Source: Sodalis endosymbiont of Henestaris halophilus (lineage in GTDB: Bacteria; Pseudomonadota; Gammaproteobacteria; Enterobacterales; Enterobacteriaceae). Taken from it: a stretch of 64,000 nucleotides of DNA. Positions 46,936 through 60,100 of this stretch are shown here, in pieces. The position numbers and the translations under genes are program-made. Under the pieces are notes generated by a model. It was not told the DNA's origin. It made no database searches and worked only from the letters and a program-made list of their open reading frames with translations. The stretch lies in the NCBI RefSeq assembly GCF_900161835.1, contig NZ_LT897836.1:992001-1056000 (forward strand), read 5' to 3'. Each line of letters starts with the position of its first letter. The first letter of the stretch is position 1.

Positions 46936-47547
46936 ATGAAAACTTTCATGCCAGCTGTGGATCAGCTTAACGTTTATTTATTTAAACTAATTAATGCGCC
47001 CGCTGGTATCAGCGTCGGAATGTTGCGGATTGGTACATTTTTTGCCAGTGCCGCGGTGGCATTATTTCCACTAGTGTTGTTATTCAATTGGTTTTGGTGC
47101 GGTGAGTCACAAAAAAAATCCGTACTCTACGCGTTGGTTAGCATGATATTTGCGATGAAGATTAATATCTTTATCGGTATAGTTTGTCAACATCCGCGGC
47201 CATTTATGATCCCTATCGGTCAACATTTTCTTGATCATGCAGCTAATAATTCCTTTCCCAGCAATCATATGTCACTATCTTGTGCCATAAGTTTTAGCTT
47301 AATAGCTTGCGGCACGCTACGGCAGCAGGGTCTAGTTCTGTTCGCGGTTAGTATGCTAGTTGCCTGGGCTAGGGTATATATGGGCGTTCATTTTCCGCTT
47401 GATATAGCAGCATCATTAGGTGTTGCGCTAGTGAGCGCGATATTAAGTTTACGGTGCGCTAAAGCAGTTAACGCTATTTATGCTTATGTTTATTTTCGCT
47501 ATCATATTATTTTCGCAACTGGTATAAGAAAAAGGTTTATTAAATGA
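46936..47547 (+). CDS. ybjG: PAP2-family undecaprenyl-diphosphate phosphatase
   Basis: Predicted to remove a phosphate from undecaprenyl diphosphate in the periplasm, recycling the lipid carrier for peptidoglycan. Hydrophobic segments alternate with the PAP2 motifs: CQHPRPF, NNSFPSNHMSLS and VAWARVYMGVHFPLDI. The FLDHAANNSFPSNH stretch and the C-terminal IRKRFIK resemble E. coli YbjG specifically. The start at 46936 gives 203 residues (E. coli 198); the upstream part of the frame does not match. E. coli has this gene in an unrelated place, and here it sits alone between two synteny blocks. It would support the same wall that MltC and DedD act on. Confidence 0.8.
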   Translation: MKTFMPAVDQLNVYLFKLINAPAGISVGMLRIGTFFASAAVALFPLVLLFNWFWCGESQKKSVLYALVSMIFAMKINIFIGIVCQHPRPFMIPIGQHFLDHAANNSFPSNHMSLSCAISFSLIACGTLRQQGLVLFAVSMLVAWARVYMGVHFPLDIAASLGVALVSAILSLRCAKAVNAIYAYVYFRYHIIFATGIRKRFIK

Positions 47548-48581
47548 TGATTTAATTGCTACATATGCGTAGTTGCTTATATTTAACTCAAAATCACCTG
47601 CGGTTTTAAGTATTATCTTATGGTACAAAACCTAAAACAAAGCGCATCATACATTCCTTATGCTTGAATATTATTCATCCTAACCCTTTAATGACTCAAG
47701 ATCACGATAAACGGTCGGCTAGATACCGTTAAAAATTATTAGTCCCCATCAATACTGTGATGCAAGTACCCATGCGTTTTTTCTCATAGTAATCGTTGCG
47801 TGATATTGAGTCGACAAGAGTATCCTGATAACCGCTTACCCAATCTAGGATTAGACTAAATAACCGAAATGATTTTCAACCAGTATGAGACTGATGTTGT
47901 GGTAAACATATAGATGTCGGTCTTTCATTCATCATTTTCTGGGTAAAAATATCTATCTCAAACGAGTGGAAAATCTCGATAGGCGCTTATTATAAACCTC
48001 TAAATAAATTTGAAATTAGGGCTGTGCATAGAAGGAGACTTTGTCTTAAGTTTAAAAACTATAGTGCTTTTCATGACTAAGGTTTTATGTAGCAAAGTTA
48101 CTGATACCTGTATGGAACAATGATGAAATGATACATTCTAGACATCGTGCTGAATGTGCTTACTAAAAATTAGCGAATAACAATATTAAAATATGTCGGC
48201 ATCAGCATTAAATATCGTTAGTGAGAGGTTTTAGGGTAATATACAATATTATCTAATTACTGGACCCTTACAAACTCTAAACTGCCGGTTTAGGTACGTA
48301 CCATTTTTTGTGATACTAGTATCCACCTAGAAACGTATATCATTTTTTGTTTATTAAACCACTTAAGCGCGTATGAATGATTCTAGTTAGTTATATATTC
48401 ATGAGCAAGCACTAAGATTTAATATCTCTTACTGTTTTATTGATATAAAACTTAATCAGCAGACGCCCATAAAATGGGCGTCTTAAACTTATAATTTAGC
48501 ATTCATTTGTATTTACACCCTCCCTCAAAAAATCCCGTGAATGGGGAGGGAAGGGGTATTATTAATAATACGCAGAAAGAA
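47548..48581. other. gene-free stretch with hairpins downstream of groEL copy A
   Basis: There is no recognisable gene. AGACGCCCAT (48461-48470) and ATGGGCGTCT (48474-48483) form a perfect 10-bp triloop hairpin. Closer to groEL, CCCTCCC (48518-48524) can pair with GGGAGGG (48544-48550), and on the minus strand TCCC/GGGA is followed by T6 (48532-48527), a weak candidate terminator. Confidence 0.5.
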
Positions 48582-50246
<1,665 letters not shown>

Positions 50247-50260
50247 TTACGTGTGGATTA

Positions 50261-50551
50261 CTACTCAACGATAGCCAAAATATCACTTTCGGACATAATT
50301 AGCACTTCCTCGTTATCGATTTTCTCAATTTTCACGTCATATCCGTCATTAAAAATCACGTTGTCACCAACTTTTACGTCCAATGCTTTCACTTTGCCGT
50401 TTTTCAAAATACGCCCATTACCTACGGCTAGAACTTCACCACGAGTGGATTTGCCTGCGGCAGAACCGGTCAGTACTATACCGCCCGCAGACTTGGCTTC
50501 AACTTCTTTGCGCTTGACAATGACGTGATCGTGTATCGGACGAATTTTCAT
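50261..50551 (-). CDS. groES: co-chaperonin GroES, copy A
   Basis: Heptameric lid of the GroEL chamber. The mobile loop that binds GroEL ([12 protein letters not shown]) is intact. It is 96 residues (E. coli 97). It differs from copy B at nine positions (6, 9, 41, 45, 50, 53, 69, 72, 75). Copy A has changed at several positions where B agrees with E. coli: Ile6, His9, Lys50 and Lys53. Lys50/Lys53 lie in the roof hairpin, reversing charge from Glu. It keeps Leu41, Asn45 and Asp69 where B has changed. It starts the copy A operon, 47 bp before groEL, with AAAAGGAAGC as ribosome site. Confidence 0.97.
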   Translation of the reverse strand: MKIRPIHDHVIVKRKEVEAKSAGGIVLTGSAAGKSTRGEVLAVGNGRILKNGKVKALDVKVGDNVIFNDGYDVKIEKIDNEEVLIMSESDILAIVE

Positions 50552-50644
50552 TGATAGCTTCCTTTTAACAATTCGTTATCAGTTTTTTTTTGGGGGGGGG
50601 GGATGAATGTCGGGTATGAGATTGTACTCGACTTCATGGGCGAT

Positions 50645-50672
50645 ATATGGGGACATGCAGAGAAGTTTCAAG
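50645..50672 (-). promoter_or_regulatory. sigma-32 heat-shock promoter of groESL copy A
   Basis: On the minus strand CTTGAAA (50672-50666), a 13-nt spacer and CCCCATAT (50652-50645) match the sigma-32 consensus almost perfectly. The leader downstream contains C11A9. A G9 run (minus-strand C9) touches the -35 element. Confidence 0.88.
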
Positions 50673-50720
50673 GGGGGGGGATTTTTCTCCCTAAGTTGTT
50701 AGCTGTAATTAATCTAACAT

Positions 50721-51240
50721 TTGTCATTCATTTACGATAAGCGCTCACCGCAGAATTAATTTGCGTGAATAGTTTTAATTTAATCAATTTAACTGGTTAG
50801 CGCCCAAGCACACGAAAAGTGCAAGACTTGGCGTATCGCTTGAATACGTCTACAGAGAGGAGCTGTACACTTAAAAAACAAAACGGTAATAAACATATTT
50901 TGGTGATGAATCTTATGGCTTGGACTAATCATCTCGCGATGATAATCAATGATGCAGGAAATTCATTGCAATGGATCTGAATTAATCATTTTCATCATCG
51001 TCTACATGAATATTTCACTTGTGTTATCCGGGTCGTCCATATGCTTGGCATGCTGAGAATGTTACTGCGGTAATCGAGACGTTATTATACAGTTTATCGC
51101 TGGTAGCGAATGAACCTAGCTTAGTCTTATGCGGTACATGCAAAGTAAATTTTTGCTCACGGAGGCAGTCCGTGCAGGCAAAATAATAAGAAGTAGGGTG
51201 TTGAAGAGAAAATAATAATATATGCGTTTCTGATGTAATA
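50721..51240. other. spacer between the two groESL operons
   Basis: This 520-bp unique segment separates divergent operons. It holds no recognised gene. A plus-strand open stretch at about 51010-51185 reads GRPYAWHAENVTAVIETLL and onward, coding-like in composition, without a start or family match. Confidence 0.6.
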
Positions 51241-51291
51241 ATGTTAGATTAGTTATAGCTAACATATTTGATAAAAAATTCTCTCCCTCCC

Positions 51292-51319
51292 CTTGAAACT
51301 TCTCTGCATGTCCCCATAT
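51292..51319 (+). promoter_or_regulatory. sigma-32 heat-shock promoter of groESL copy B
   Basis: CTTGAAA (51292-51298), a 13-nt spacer and CCCCATAT (51312-51319) match the sigma-32 consensus. The leader then carries C10 (51362-51371) and A10 (51372-51381) before the groES ribosome site. Confidence 0.9.
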
Positions 51320-51412
51320 ATTTCTCATGAAGTCGAGTACAATCTCATACCCGACATTCATCCCCCCCCCCAAAAAAAAAACTGATAACGAATTGTTAAA
51401 AGGAAGCTATCA

Positions 51413-51703
51413 ATGAAAATTCGTCCATTACATGATCGCGTTATTGTCAAACGTAAAGAAGTTGAAGCCAAGTCTGCGGGCGGTATAGTACTGACCGGTT
51501 CTGCCGCAGGCAAGTCCACTCGCGGTGAAGTCATGGCCGTGGGCCATGGACGTATTTTAGAAAACGGCGAAGTGAAAGCATTGGACGTAAAAGTTGGTGA
51601 CAACGTGATTTTCAATGAAGGATATAACGTTAAGGTTGAGAAAATCGATAACGAGGAAGTGCTGATTATGTCCGAAAGTGATATTTTGGCTATCGTTGAG
51701 TAG
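51413..51703 (+). CDS. groES: co-chaperonin GroES, copy B
   Basis: Lid of the chaperonin. The mobile loop is identical to copy A, so both should dock on the same GroEL. Copy B retains the E. coli-like Leu6, Arg9, Glu50 and Glu53, but has Met41, His45 and Glu69 where copy A and E. coli agree on Leu, Asn and Asp. It is 96 residues. Many synonymous differences from copy A add to the nine replacements, in sharp contrast to the adjacent groEL. The ribosome site is AAAAGGAAGC. This is the syntenic copy. Confidence 0.97.
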   Translation: MKIRPLHDRVIVKRKEVEAKSAGGIVLTGSAAGKSTRGEVMAVGHGRILENGEVKALDVKVGDNVIFNEGYNVKVEKIDNEEVLIMSESDILAIVE

Positions 51704-51717
51704 TAATCCACACGTAA

Positions 51718-53379
<1,662 letters not shown>

Positions 53380-53412
53380 TACCCCCTATTTTGTACATTT
53401 CTAATAGTTTAT

Positions 53413-53448
53413 TCTCCTCGCTTACCCGAGGAGAGGGGGTGGAGTTTT
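53413..53448 (+). terminator. hairpin after groEL copy B
   Basis: TCTCCTCG (53413-53420) pairs with CGAGGAGA (53427-53434) around a 6-nt loop, followed by a G-rich stretch and TTTTATT. It is probably the operon terminator, though the T-run is offset. Confidence 0.6.
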
Positions 53449-53673
53449 ATTAATACAACAAGCGAAGGCGCGTGTGTTGTGTATCGTAAGTTGACATCTT
53501 TACCTCATGAAAAATATGTTCTATTAGCAGGTGTTTAACCAGTGTTCAATCCGATAACGTTATCGCGTAAAAATCATAATGAGCAGTAATATTAACTTAA
53601 GACTGGTACTATAGTTTAAGTATGATAAAGTGCTGTCGTGTTGTTCATTATAGCAGGTAAGAGGATCATGCCG

Positions 53674-54678
53674 TTATCGTTGCCGCAGTCTTAAATCTAG
53701 TATGGTCTTGCTACGGTTGTTGCTAATTTCCCGTGCAAGCCGGGGTACCAGATATCCTGATACTTTCTCCAAAAGTTGCTGCATAATCTCTCGTGCGCGG
53801 TTATCGTCCACCATAAAATGTGCTGCTCCTTGCACCCTATCCAGAACATGCAGGTAATATGGTAAAATGCCAGCGGAGAAAAGAGTTTCACTAAGTATCG
53901 CTAGTGTATCTGCGTTATCATTTATACCGCGCAGCAGTACGCTTTGATTAAGTAATATTATTTGCGCATTTCGCAATCGTGTCATACTGTCGCACACATT
54001 AGCATCAATTTCATTTTCGTGGTTGATGTGCGTTACCATAACTACCTTCAGCCGACAATTAGCCAGGCGTTGGCAGAGATGCTCAGTAATACGTGCTGGA
54101 ATGACGACCGGCAACCTGCTGTGAATACGCAGGGTAGTTAGATGAGGGATCTCTTCCAGAAGAGAAATAAGTTTATCTAGTTCATGATCTTTAGCCATTA
54201 ACGGATCGCCGCCGGAAAGAATAATCTCATTTAGTTCAATGTGCTGCTGAATATAAGCCACGGCGCGCAACCAATTCTTTTCATTGCCCTGATTTTCTTG
54301 ATAGGGAAAATGACGTCTAAAACAGTAGCGGCAATTGACTGCGCATCCGCCTTTCACTAGCAGCAGCGCACGATTTTGGTACTTATGCAGCAAGCCAGGT
54401 ACCACACTGTGCTGCTCTTCTAGGGGATCGGTGCTGAATCCCGGTACTCGATCGAATTCTTCGCGTGTCGTAATCACTTGGCGCAAAAGCGGATCGTTCG
54501 CGTCACCCGGTAACATGCGAGCCGCAAAAACACGGGGGACGCGAAATGGAAATAAACGCCGTGCCTCGGCACCCTCACGCAGAATGGGGTGTTTCTGGAG
54601 CTTAAGAAGCTCTAGGAGTTGCACGGGATCAGTTATGACATCAGCAAGTTGATGTAACCATTCTTCTCTAGCATGCAT
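53674..54678 (-). CDS. epmB: EF-P lysine 2,3-aminomutase
   Basis: Radical SAM, PLP-dependent enzyme converting (S)-alpha-lysine to (R)-beta-lysine for attachment to EF-P. The cluster motif is Cys112, Cys116, Cys119 in GGCAVNCRYCF. ILSGGDPLMAKDHEL and RIHSRLPVVIPARI follow, with LLNQSVLLRGINDN and PYYLHVLDRVQGAAHF. It is 334 residues (E. coli 342) with a shorter N-terminus. It is divergent from efp, 51 bp apart, as in E. coli. The ligase EpmA that should use its product is a fossil 2 kb away, so the present function of EpmB is a puzzle unless another ligase exists. Confidence 0.96.
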   Translation of the reverse strand: MHAREEWLHQLADVITDPVQLLELLKLQKHPILREGAEARRLFPFRVPRVFAARMLPGDANDPLLRQVITTREEFDRVPGFSTDPLEEQHSVVPGLLHKYQNRALLLVKGGCAVNCRYCFRRHFPYQENQGNEKNWLRAVAYIQQHIELNEIILSGGDPLMAKDHELDKLISLLEEIPHLTTLRIHSRLPVVIPARITEHLCQRLANCRLKVVMVTHINHENEIDANVCDSMTRLRNAQIILLNQSVLLRGINDNADTLAILSETLFSAGILPYYLHVLDRVQGAAHFMVDDNRAREIMQQLLEKVSGYLVPRLAREISNNRSKTILDLRLRQR

Positions 54679-54729
54679 ATTTCATATTGTACGTTTATTT
54701 TTTAACCAATTTAAATTAAAAGGATAATT

Positions 54730-55299
54730 ATGACCTCTTATAGTACTAACGAATTTCGTTCCGGTCTTAAAATCATGCTTGATGGTGAACCGTGCACGAT
54801 TATTGATAATGAATTCGTAAAGCCAGGCAAAGGCCAATCCTTTAACCGGGTTCGGCTTCGCAAGCTAATTTCTGGTAAAATGCTAGAAAAAACATTTAAA
54901 TCCGGTGACACGGTAAAAGCTACCAATGTAATTGATATTAACCTGACATACCTTTACAACGATGGTTATTTTTGGCATTTTATGAATAAAAAAAACTTTG
55001 AGCAGCTGGCTGCCGATGCAAAAGCCGTTGGCGAAAACTCCAAGTGGTTGGTGGAAAAGGCTGAATGCATTTTGACGTTGTGGAACGGCCAGCCGATCGC
55101 CGTAACGCCGCTTAATTTTGTGGAATTGGAAATCATTGAAACGGAACCAAACCTAAAAGGCGATACTTCCGGTAATACTGGTAGTAAACCGGCTAAACTG
55201 GCCACCGGCGCGGTAGTAAAGGTACCACTATTCGTTCAGATTGGTGAGGTGATTAAAGTGGATACTCGCTCCGGCACGTATGTATCCCGTGTTAAATAA
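54730..55299 (+). CDS. efp: translation elongation factor P
   Basis: Binds between the P and E sites and rescues ribosomes stalled on polyproline. The three beta-barrel domains are present: an N-terminal KOW-like domain with the modifiable Lys34 in FVKPGKGQ, then the OB domains through [13 protein letters not shown] to [25 protein letters not shown]. It is 189 residues (E. coli 188). AAAAGGA precedes the ATG. Lys34 and its flanks are kept even though the modification ligase appears lost here. Confidence 0.97.
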   Translation: MTSYSTNEFRSGLKIMLDGEPCTIIDNEFVKPGKGQSFNRVRLRKLISGKMLEKTFKSGDTVKATNVIDINLTYLYNDGYFWHFMNKKNFEQLAADAKAVGENSKWLVEKAECILTLWNGQPIAVTPLNFVELEIIETEPNLKGDTSGNTGSKPAKLATGAVVKVPLFVQIGEVIKVDTRSGTYVSRVK

Positions 55300-56510
55300 C
55301 GCATCATGCTAAATATAGTCTTATCGGTGATTAGTATTCTCCCCTATCAGCATTGATGGAATTCGGGAGCCTGGTTGGCCTAGATGATCAATACTATGAC
55401 TAATCTTTATTATTACATTAACAAATTTATGCAGGGGGGTAATATTTACCTGTGACTTCGGATATAAGGTGCACATCTTGGCTGGGTATTTTTTTGAAAA
55501 AATAGCTAAGGTTAATGAAACAATCTGTTAGCGATTTAGTTTTCACCTTCACTCTATCATACTGATAGTCAATAAACTAACTTAGTTCATTTGATATCTG
55601 TAAAGAAAGAACTTAGCTACAGTCAGTCTTGTGCTTACCCCCTGAATTTTTTTAACCTTCTTCTTGCTTTTTTCTTTGTCAGTTAGTGAACTGTATACAT
55701 CACAAGCTATAGTTTGATTAATGAGCTCCTCGACACAATCGCGGTTTGTTTCCTGTATAATTTTATCATAACTTCTTTGATTTTATTTGCTGCTGTAATA
55801 AAGAAGTCGCTGTTACTTCCTGTTGAGAGTCATCAATAGGTCAATAATTCCTTAATTCCATTAATTTCCATAAAAAACACTTATGCTACACTAACCGTAA
55901 TATTTTCTTATTGACATATATTGTCAGACTACCCACAAGGAATTAAGTGCTCCAGGAGGTTTGCCAGTGACGCTTGCTTGATCCGTATTTCTAATGTTGG
56001 TGGAGTGTGCAATAAAATTTACATATCGATTGCAGATCTATGTGTAACTCTAACGCATAACGAATATCTTTATTAAGTGCACTAATAAATAGGTGCCGTA
56101 AAAAGGCTAAAAAAGAGACCTTAATCTAGTTTACTCTCGTCAAGAGAAAGCGCGCATTTTCGATGCGCTAAAAAATAAAAACAGCAGTATAAATAAAAAA
56201 CGAGAAGGTTTTCTATGCAGAGATAGCGTATAACTAATTCATGATAAATAATATTAAGGGTAGTAATTACCCGGAGTGTATCGCTAAATCGATAAAAATG
56301 GTAAAGTAGACTTGATGTAAAGTACTACATCTCGATGTATAAAACGTGACCATGATTAACTCATTCTTTTTTTGAGTAACACATTGTATTAAAACAGTAA
56401 TTATATGTGTTTGTATTAAATATACAGCAGACTGTCTTTTGTTGTTAAACAAAAAAGATATGAGTTATGCGGATAGCTAGAAATTTAGTGCGATCATTGC
56501 CAATCTATTA
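55300..56510. other. gene-free stretch between efp and the epmA fossil
   Basis: E. coli has ecnAB, gdx, blc, ampC and frdABCD here. I found no readable remains. A small GC stem (GCGCAT/ATGCGC, 56152-56168) is the only structure noted. Confidence 0.5.
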
Positions 56511-56870
56511 CAACAACCCTTAATTTTATACCAGATCCGGAAGTTCTTCAATGAACGCAAATTACTTGAAGTATAAACTTTAGCTATTAGCCAAAAAGCG
56601 GTGACAGATATTAACCTTGTTTCATTCCAGCTTTGCCAAAGTTTTCGTAATTAAGTAAGCTAATCGTTATCAAACTCCGTAATTTACCATGTGTTAAGTT
56701 ATATTGCCTTACTTATGATGTGTACAAATACCTAAAATTGCACTAGTTAAAATTAGCATCGAAGATGCATAGGCTATCACATGAGGTTAACGTATATTTT
56801 AAAGGTATTAAGTTAGTTAATAGGTTTCGTGAGTTGATTAATGTGTGCTATCAGCGTCAATAATCAAAAC
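56510..56870 (+). pseudogene. epmA: decayed EF-P beta-lysine ligase
   Basis: The plus-strand frame at about 56522-56580 reads QIRKFFNERKLLEV, a stop, then TLAISQKAVTDINLVSF. This aligns residue by residue with EpmA EIRRFFADRGVLEV and TPCMSQATVTDIHLVPF. From 56792, VYFKGIKLVNRFRELINV aligns with VYYKGIELANGFHELTDA, a segment some 180 residues further on in the intact enzyme. Only about 150-200 bp separate them, so most of the catalytic core has been deleted, besides the stop. It is on the same strand as efp and convergent with mscM, as in E. coli. The alignment is from memory, but the two long matches in the right order make it secure. Confidence 0.88.
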
Positions 56871-57190
56871 AGGAGTAACTACTAGCAAGTAGCGATGAGC
56901 ATAACTAAGCACAAATAAACCTATTTATAGATGTGCTCGCTTTTCTAAAAAAATATGCTTTAAGTACCGCACTATTGATGCGGTTACGCCATTGGTTTCT
57001 TCAGGTAAATATTATATCGAATTTTCTAGATTTATGTCGGTCGTCCACCGTTGTTATTTACTTAACAGATTGCGCCTCTAGGTATTATTACTTTCTCTGT
57101 TTTATCCGGATTTGCTCTCACAAAACGTCTGATGTATTTTTCTGTGCCTGCGCTTTATTTGCATAAATACGGCAGGCTTATAATCGGGAG

Positions 57191-60100
57191 TCAGAGCGAG
57201 CCGTTTTCTGTCTTTATTTGATTCTTGTGGCGGCTATTATCGTACTTGATCTGATCCATGCGCAGATGGAAAGGCGGGAAAGGCAATACCATTCCGTTTT
57301 TGCGATAACCTTCTAAAATTAGCACATGTACCTGATGGCGTAGCGGCATCCGATGCCCCATTTCGGCAGCGTGCATACGCAGCTCAAATAACGGCAAACC
57401 CTGCTGTAAATCTACTAAAAAAGCCTCAGGTGCCGGTAACTCCAACACTAGTGGGCAACTGCGGGCTGCTTGGACTAGAATATGCGTCACTTGTTCAATA
57501 TTGGCGTCAGTTGGAGCGGGGACTCTTAGTACGACACGCGTGACGGTATCAGACAGTGACCAATTAACGAACTGTTCAGTTATAAAAGCCTTGTTGGGCA
57601 CGATGATTTCTTTTCGATCCCAGTCAGTAATAGTGGTAGCTCGGGTATTAATTCGGGTAATAGTGCCAGTAAGAGTGCGAATGGTTACGGTATCGCCAAT
57701 CCGAATCGGTTTTTCAAATAAAATTATTAGACCGGAGATAAAGTTGGCAAATATCTCCTGAAGGCCAAATCCTAGACCTACACCTAACGCTGCTACCAGC
57801 CACTGTAGTTTTGACCACTCGATACCTATCATGGAGAAACCGATAAGTCCCCCTAGCAACATCAGTCCATATTTAGTTAAAGTAGTAATGGCATACCCTG
57901 TTCCCGGGGTTAAATCCAAATGCTGTAACAGTGCCAGTTCCAACAGTGAGGGTAAGTTGCGCACCATCTGGGTAGTTATAATGAAGACAAGAATGGCGAT
58001 TAACAAAGCACCGAGTGTAATTGGCTGAATGCTATCGACCCCCTGAATAGTAGAGGTTGCATCCCATAGGGTAATGTTTTCCAGAAAGCCAAACGCTGAA
58101 TGCAACTCCGACCACAGTAAAATTACTGATAACAGCGCAATGAGTGTTAAAATTGAACGTACTAGCTGTAGCGACTGTGCGCTAATGGTATCGAGATCTA
58201 ACACTTTTTCATCGATTTCTGCGGCTACATCATTCAATTGGGATGATGACAGATCTTCTTCATTGCGCGCCCGCTGGGCTAGCATCTCTGCCCGGCGTAA
58301 CTTAGTGCGCTCGAAAGCAATGCGACGTCGCTGAATGAACATCCAGCGACGAATAATGTGATATATAATTAGTAATAAAAACCAGATCGCTACCGAGGTT
58401 TCCAGCCGTGCTAGTAAAGCTTGCGCGGTCGTTAGATGTCCTAGGCAAGCAGCGGTTGCCGCGGCTATGGGCGCGCAGATCATAATATTCCATAACGAAC
58501 GGTTGACGACATTATCGCTCGCGCCATGTTTATCAAAATATAGCGGCAGACCGGCACGCTTCAGGCTAGTAGTTACCTGTGATAAACAAGCACATAACAG
58601 ACAAAAGCATAATCTACCTAAGGTACCGGCGAACTCCCGTTCGCTGTAATTATCAAACGATATCAGTGCCATAATTAAAGGTACGATCATGCCTATAGAC
58701 AGTGTATAGTAACGCAGTGCTCGCTTTACCTGCTGCTGTGGCCATCCAAAATGCACGATAAATAGCCCCTGCGGACGAGCAAAGTGGGCGCATATCATAA
58801 ATACCCACAGTACTGGCACCGTTGCGCTTACGCCATCGCCGATAGCGATTGCCACTGGATATGGCCAGGCATGACGTAATCCATATCCTAGTGCCGCCCA
58901 CAGTACAGGCAGCGGCAAGGCGACTAATACCGACCAAAAGACATTGCACAAAGTCAGGGAAAGATGGTCCTGATTAACCTTTCCAACCCGACTGCTTGAC
59001 CGCTCAAGAAAAGCGTAATAATGTCGTCGGGAACTTAGGCTGAAACCGACCAAAAGCAACGCCCCGAACAGTGGAATTAGTGTTTCTTGTCTGGTCAGCA
59101 TCATGCCGAGTGCGTGGGTTAACTGACTAAAAGTATCGATGGTTACCAACCGACGCAAATCCTGACCGACATTTAACGGGTAGGAAAGACCAATCGGGCT
59201 CACATCAGCAACCCAAAACAGGTATCGATGGGCTGCCTCTTGAATTTCATTCATAGTCTCTTCAAGCTGGCTATTCGCTACTTTTAGTTTAGTTAGTTCC
59301 AGGATCTGGGTATCGCAGCCAGTGAGCAGTGCATTGAGCAGGTTACGCTGAATTGCAAGTTGCACGTCGAGAATACGCCGCTGCGCTGATGTTAAAGGTG
59401 AGCCGTCGTCCTGCACTCCTAGGGAGTGCAGCGGTAACTTGTTCATTAAGTCTTCAAAATGCAGGCGCTGCACACGCAACTGAGCCATATCGCTGTCTAA
59501 CTGCTGAGACTTAGGCAGTTCCGGCAATCTGGATACCTGAGCACGTAAGGTTTCTCCTAGCGCGGGCGATTCATATAGCCATTGTGATTGCTCACGTAGC
59601 GTAGTTAGTGCCTGACGCACCTGTAAGGTTTGTGAAGCGGTCTGTCGCTGCTGCGAAGCGATAATCTCCATGCGCTGCATTTGTTGATTAAACGCAATGG
59701 AAAGTTCACGATTAATTTGCAACTGGGTACCGATCGATTTTGGCAGTTCGCCCATCTGTTCTGCCAGCATTTCTGTATGCTCAATTGCTTGTTTCGTTTC
59801 CTCCTGACGTAAGCTATTAAGTTGATTGCGCAATAGCTGCAACTCTTGATCTACGCGGTTATGGCGTTTTCTTAGTAGCTCGGCGCGCAGACGTGATAAC
59901 TCCTGTCGGTTATTGGCACTTAACTGGGCAAGATCTAGTTCTTCTACTTTTAGCCGTCGAGCGTATTGTTCAAACTGCATCGCAGTAGCTTGAGCCTGTT
60001 CCAGCGGGGTGTTGGGCGTAGGCAGTGCATTACACTGTTGTTCCACATAAGTTAATGCTCTGCGTGCTTCTGTTTGCTGCTGCGGCAGCAAACCTAGCGA

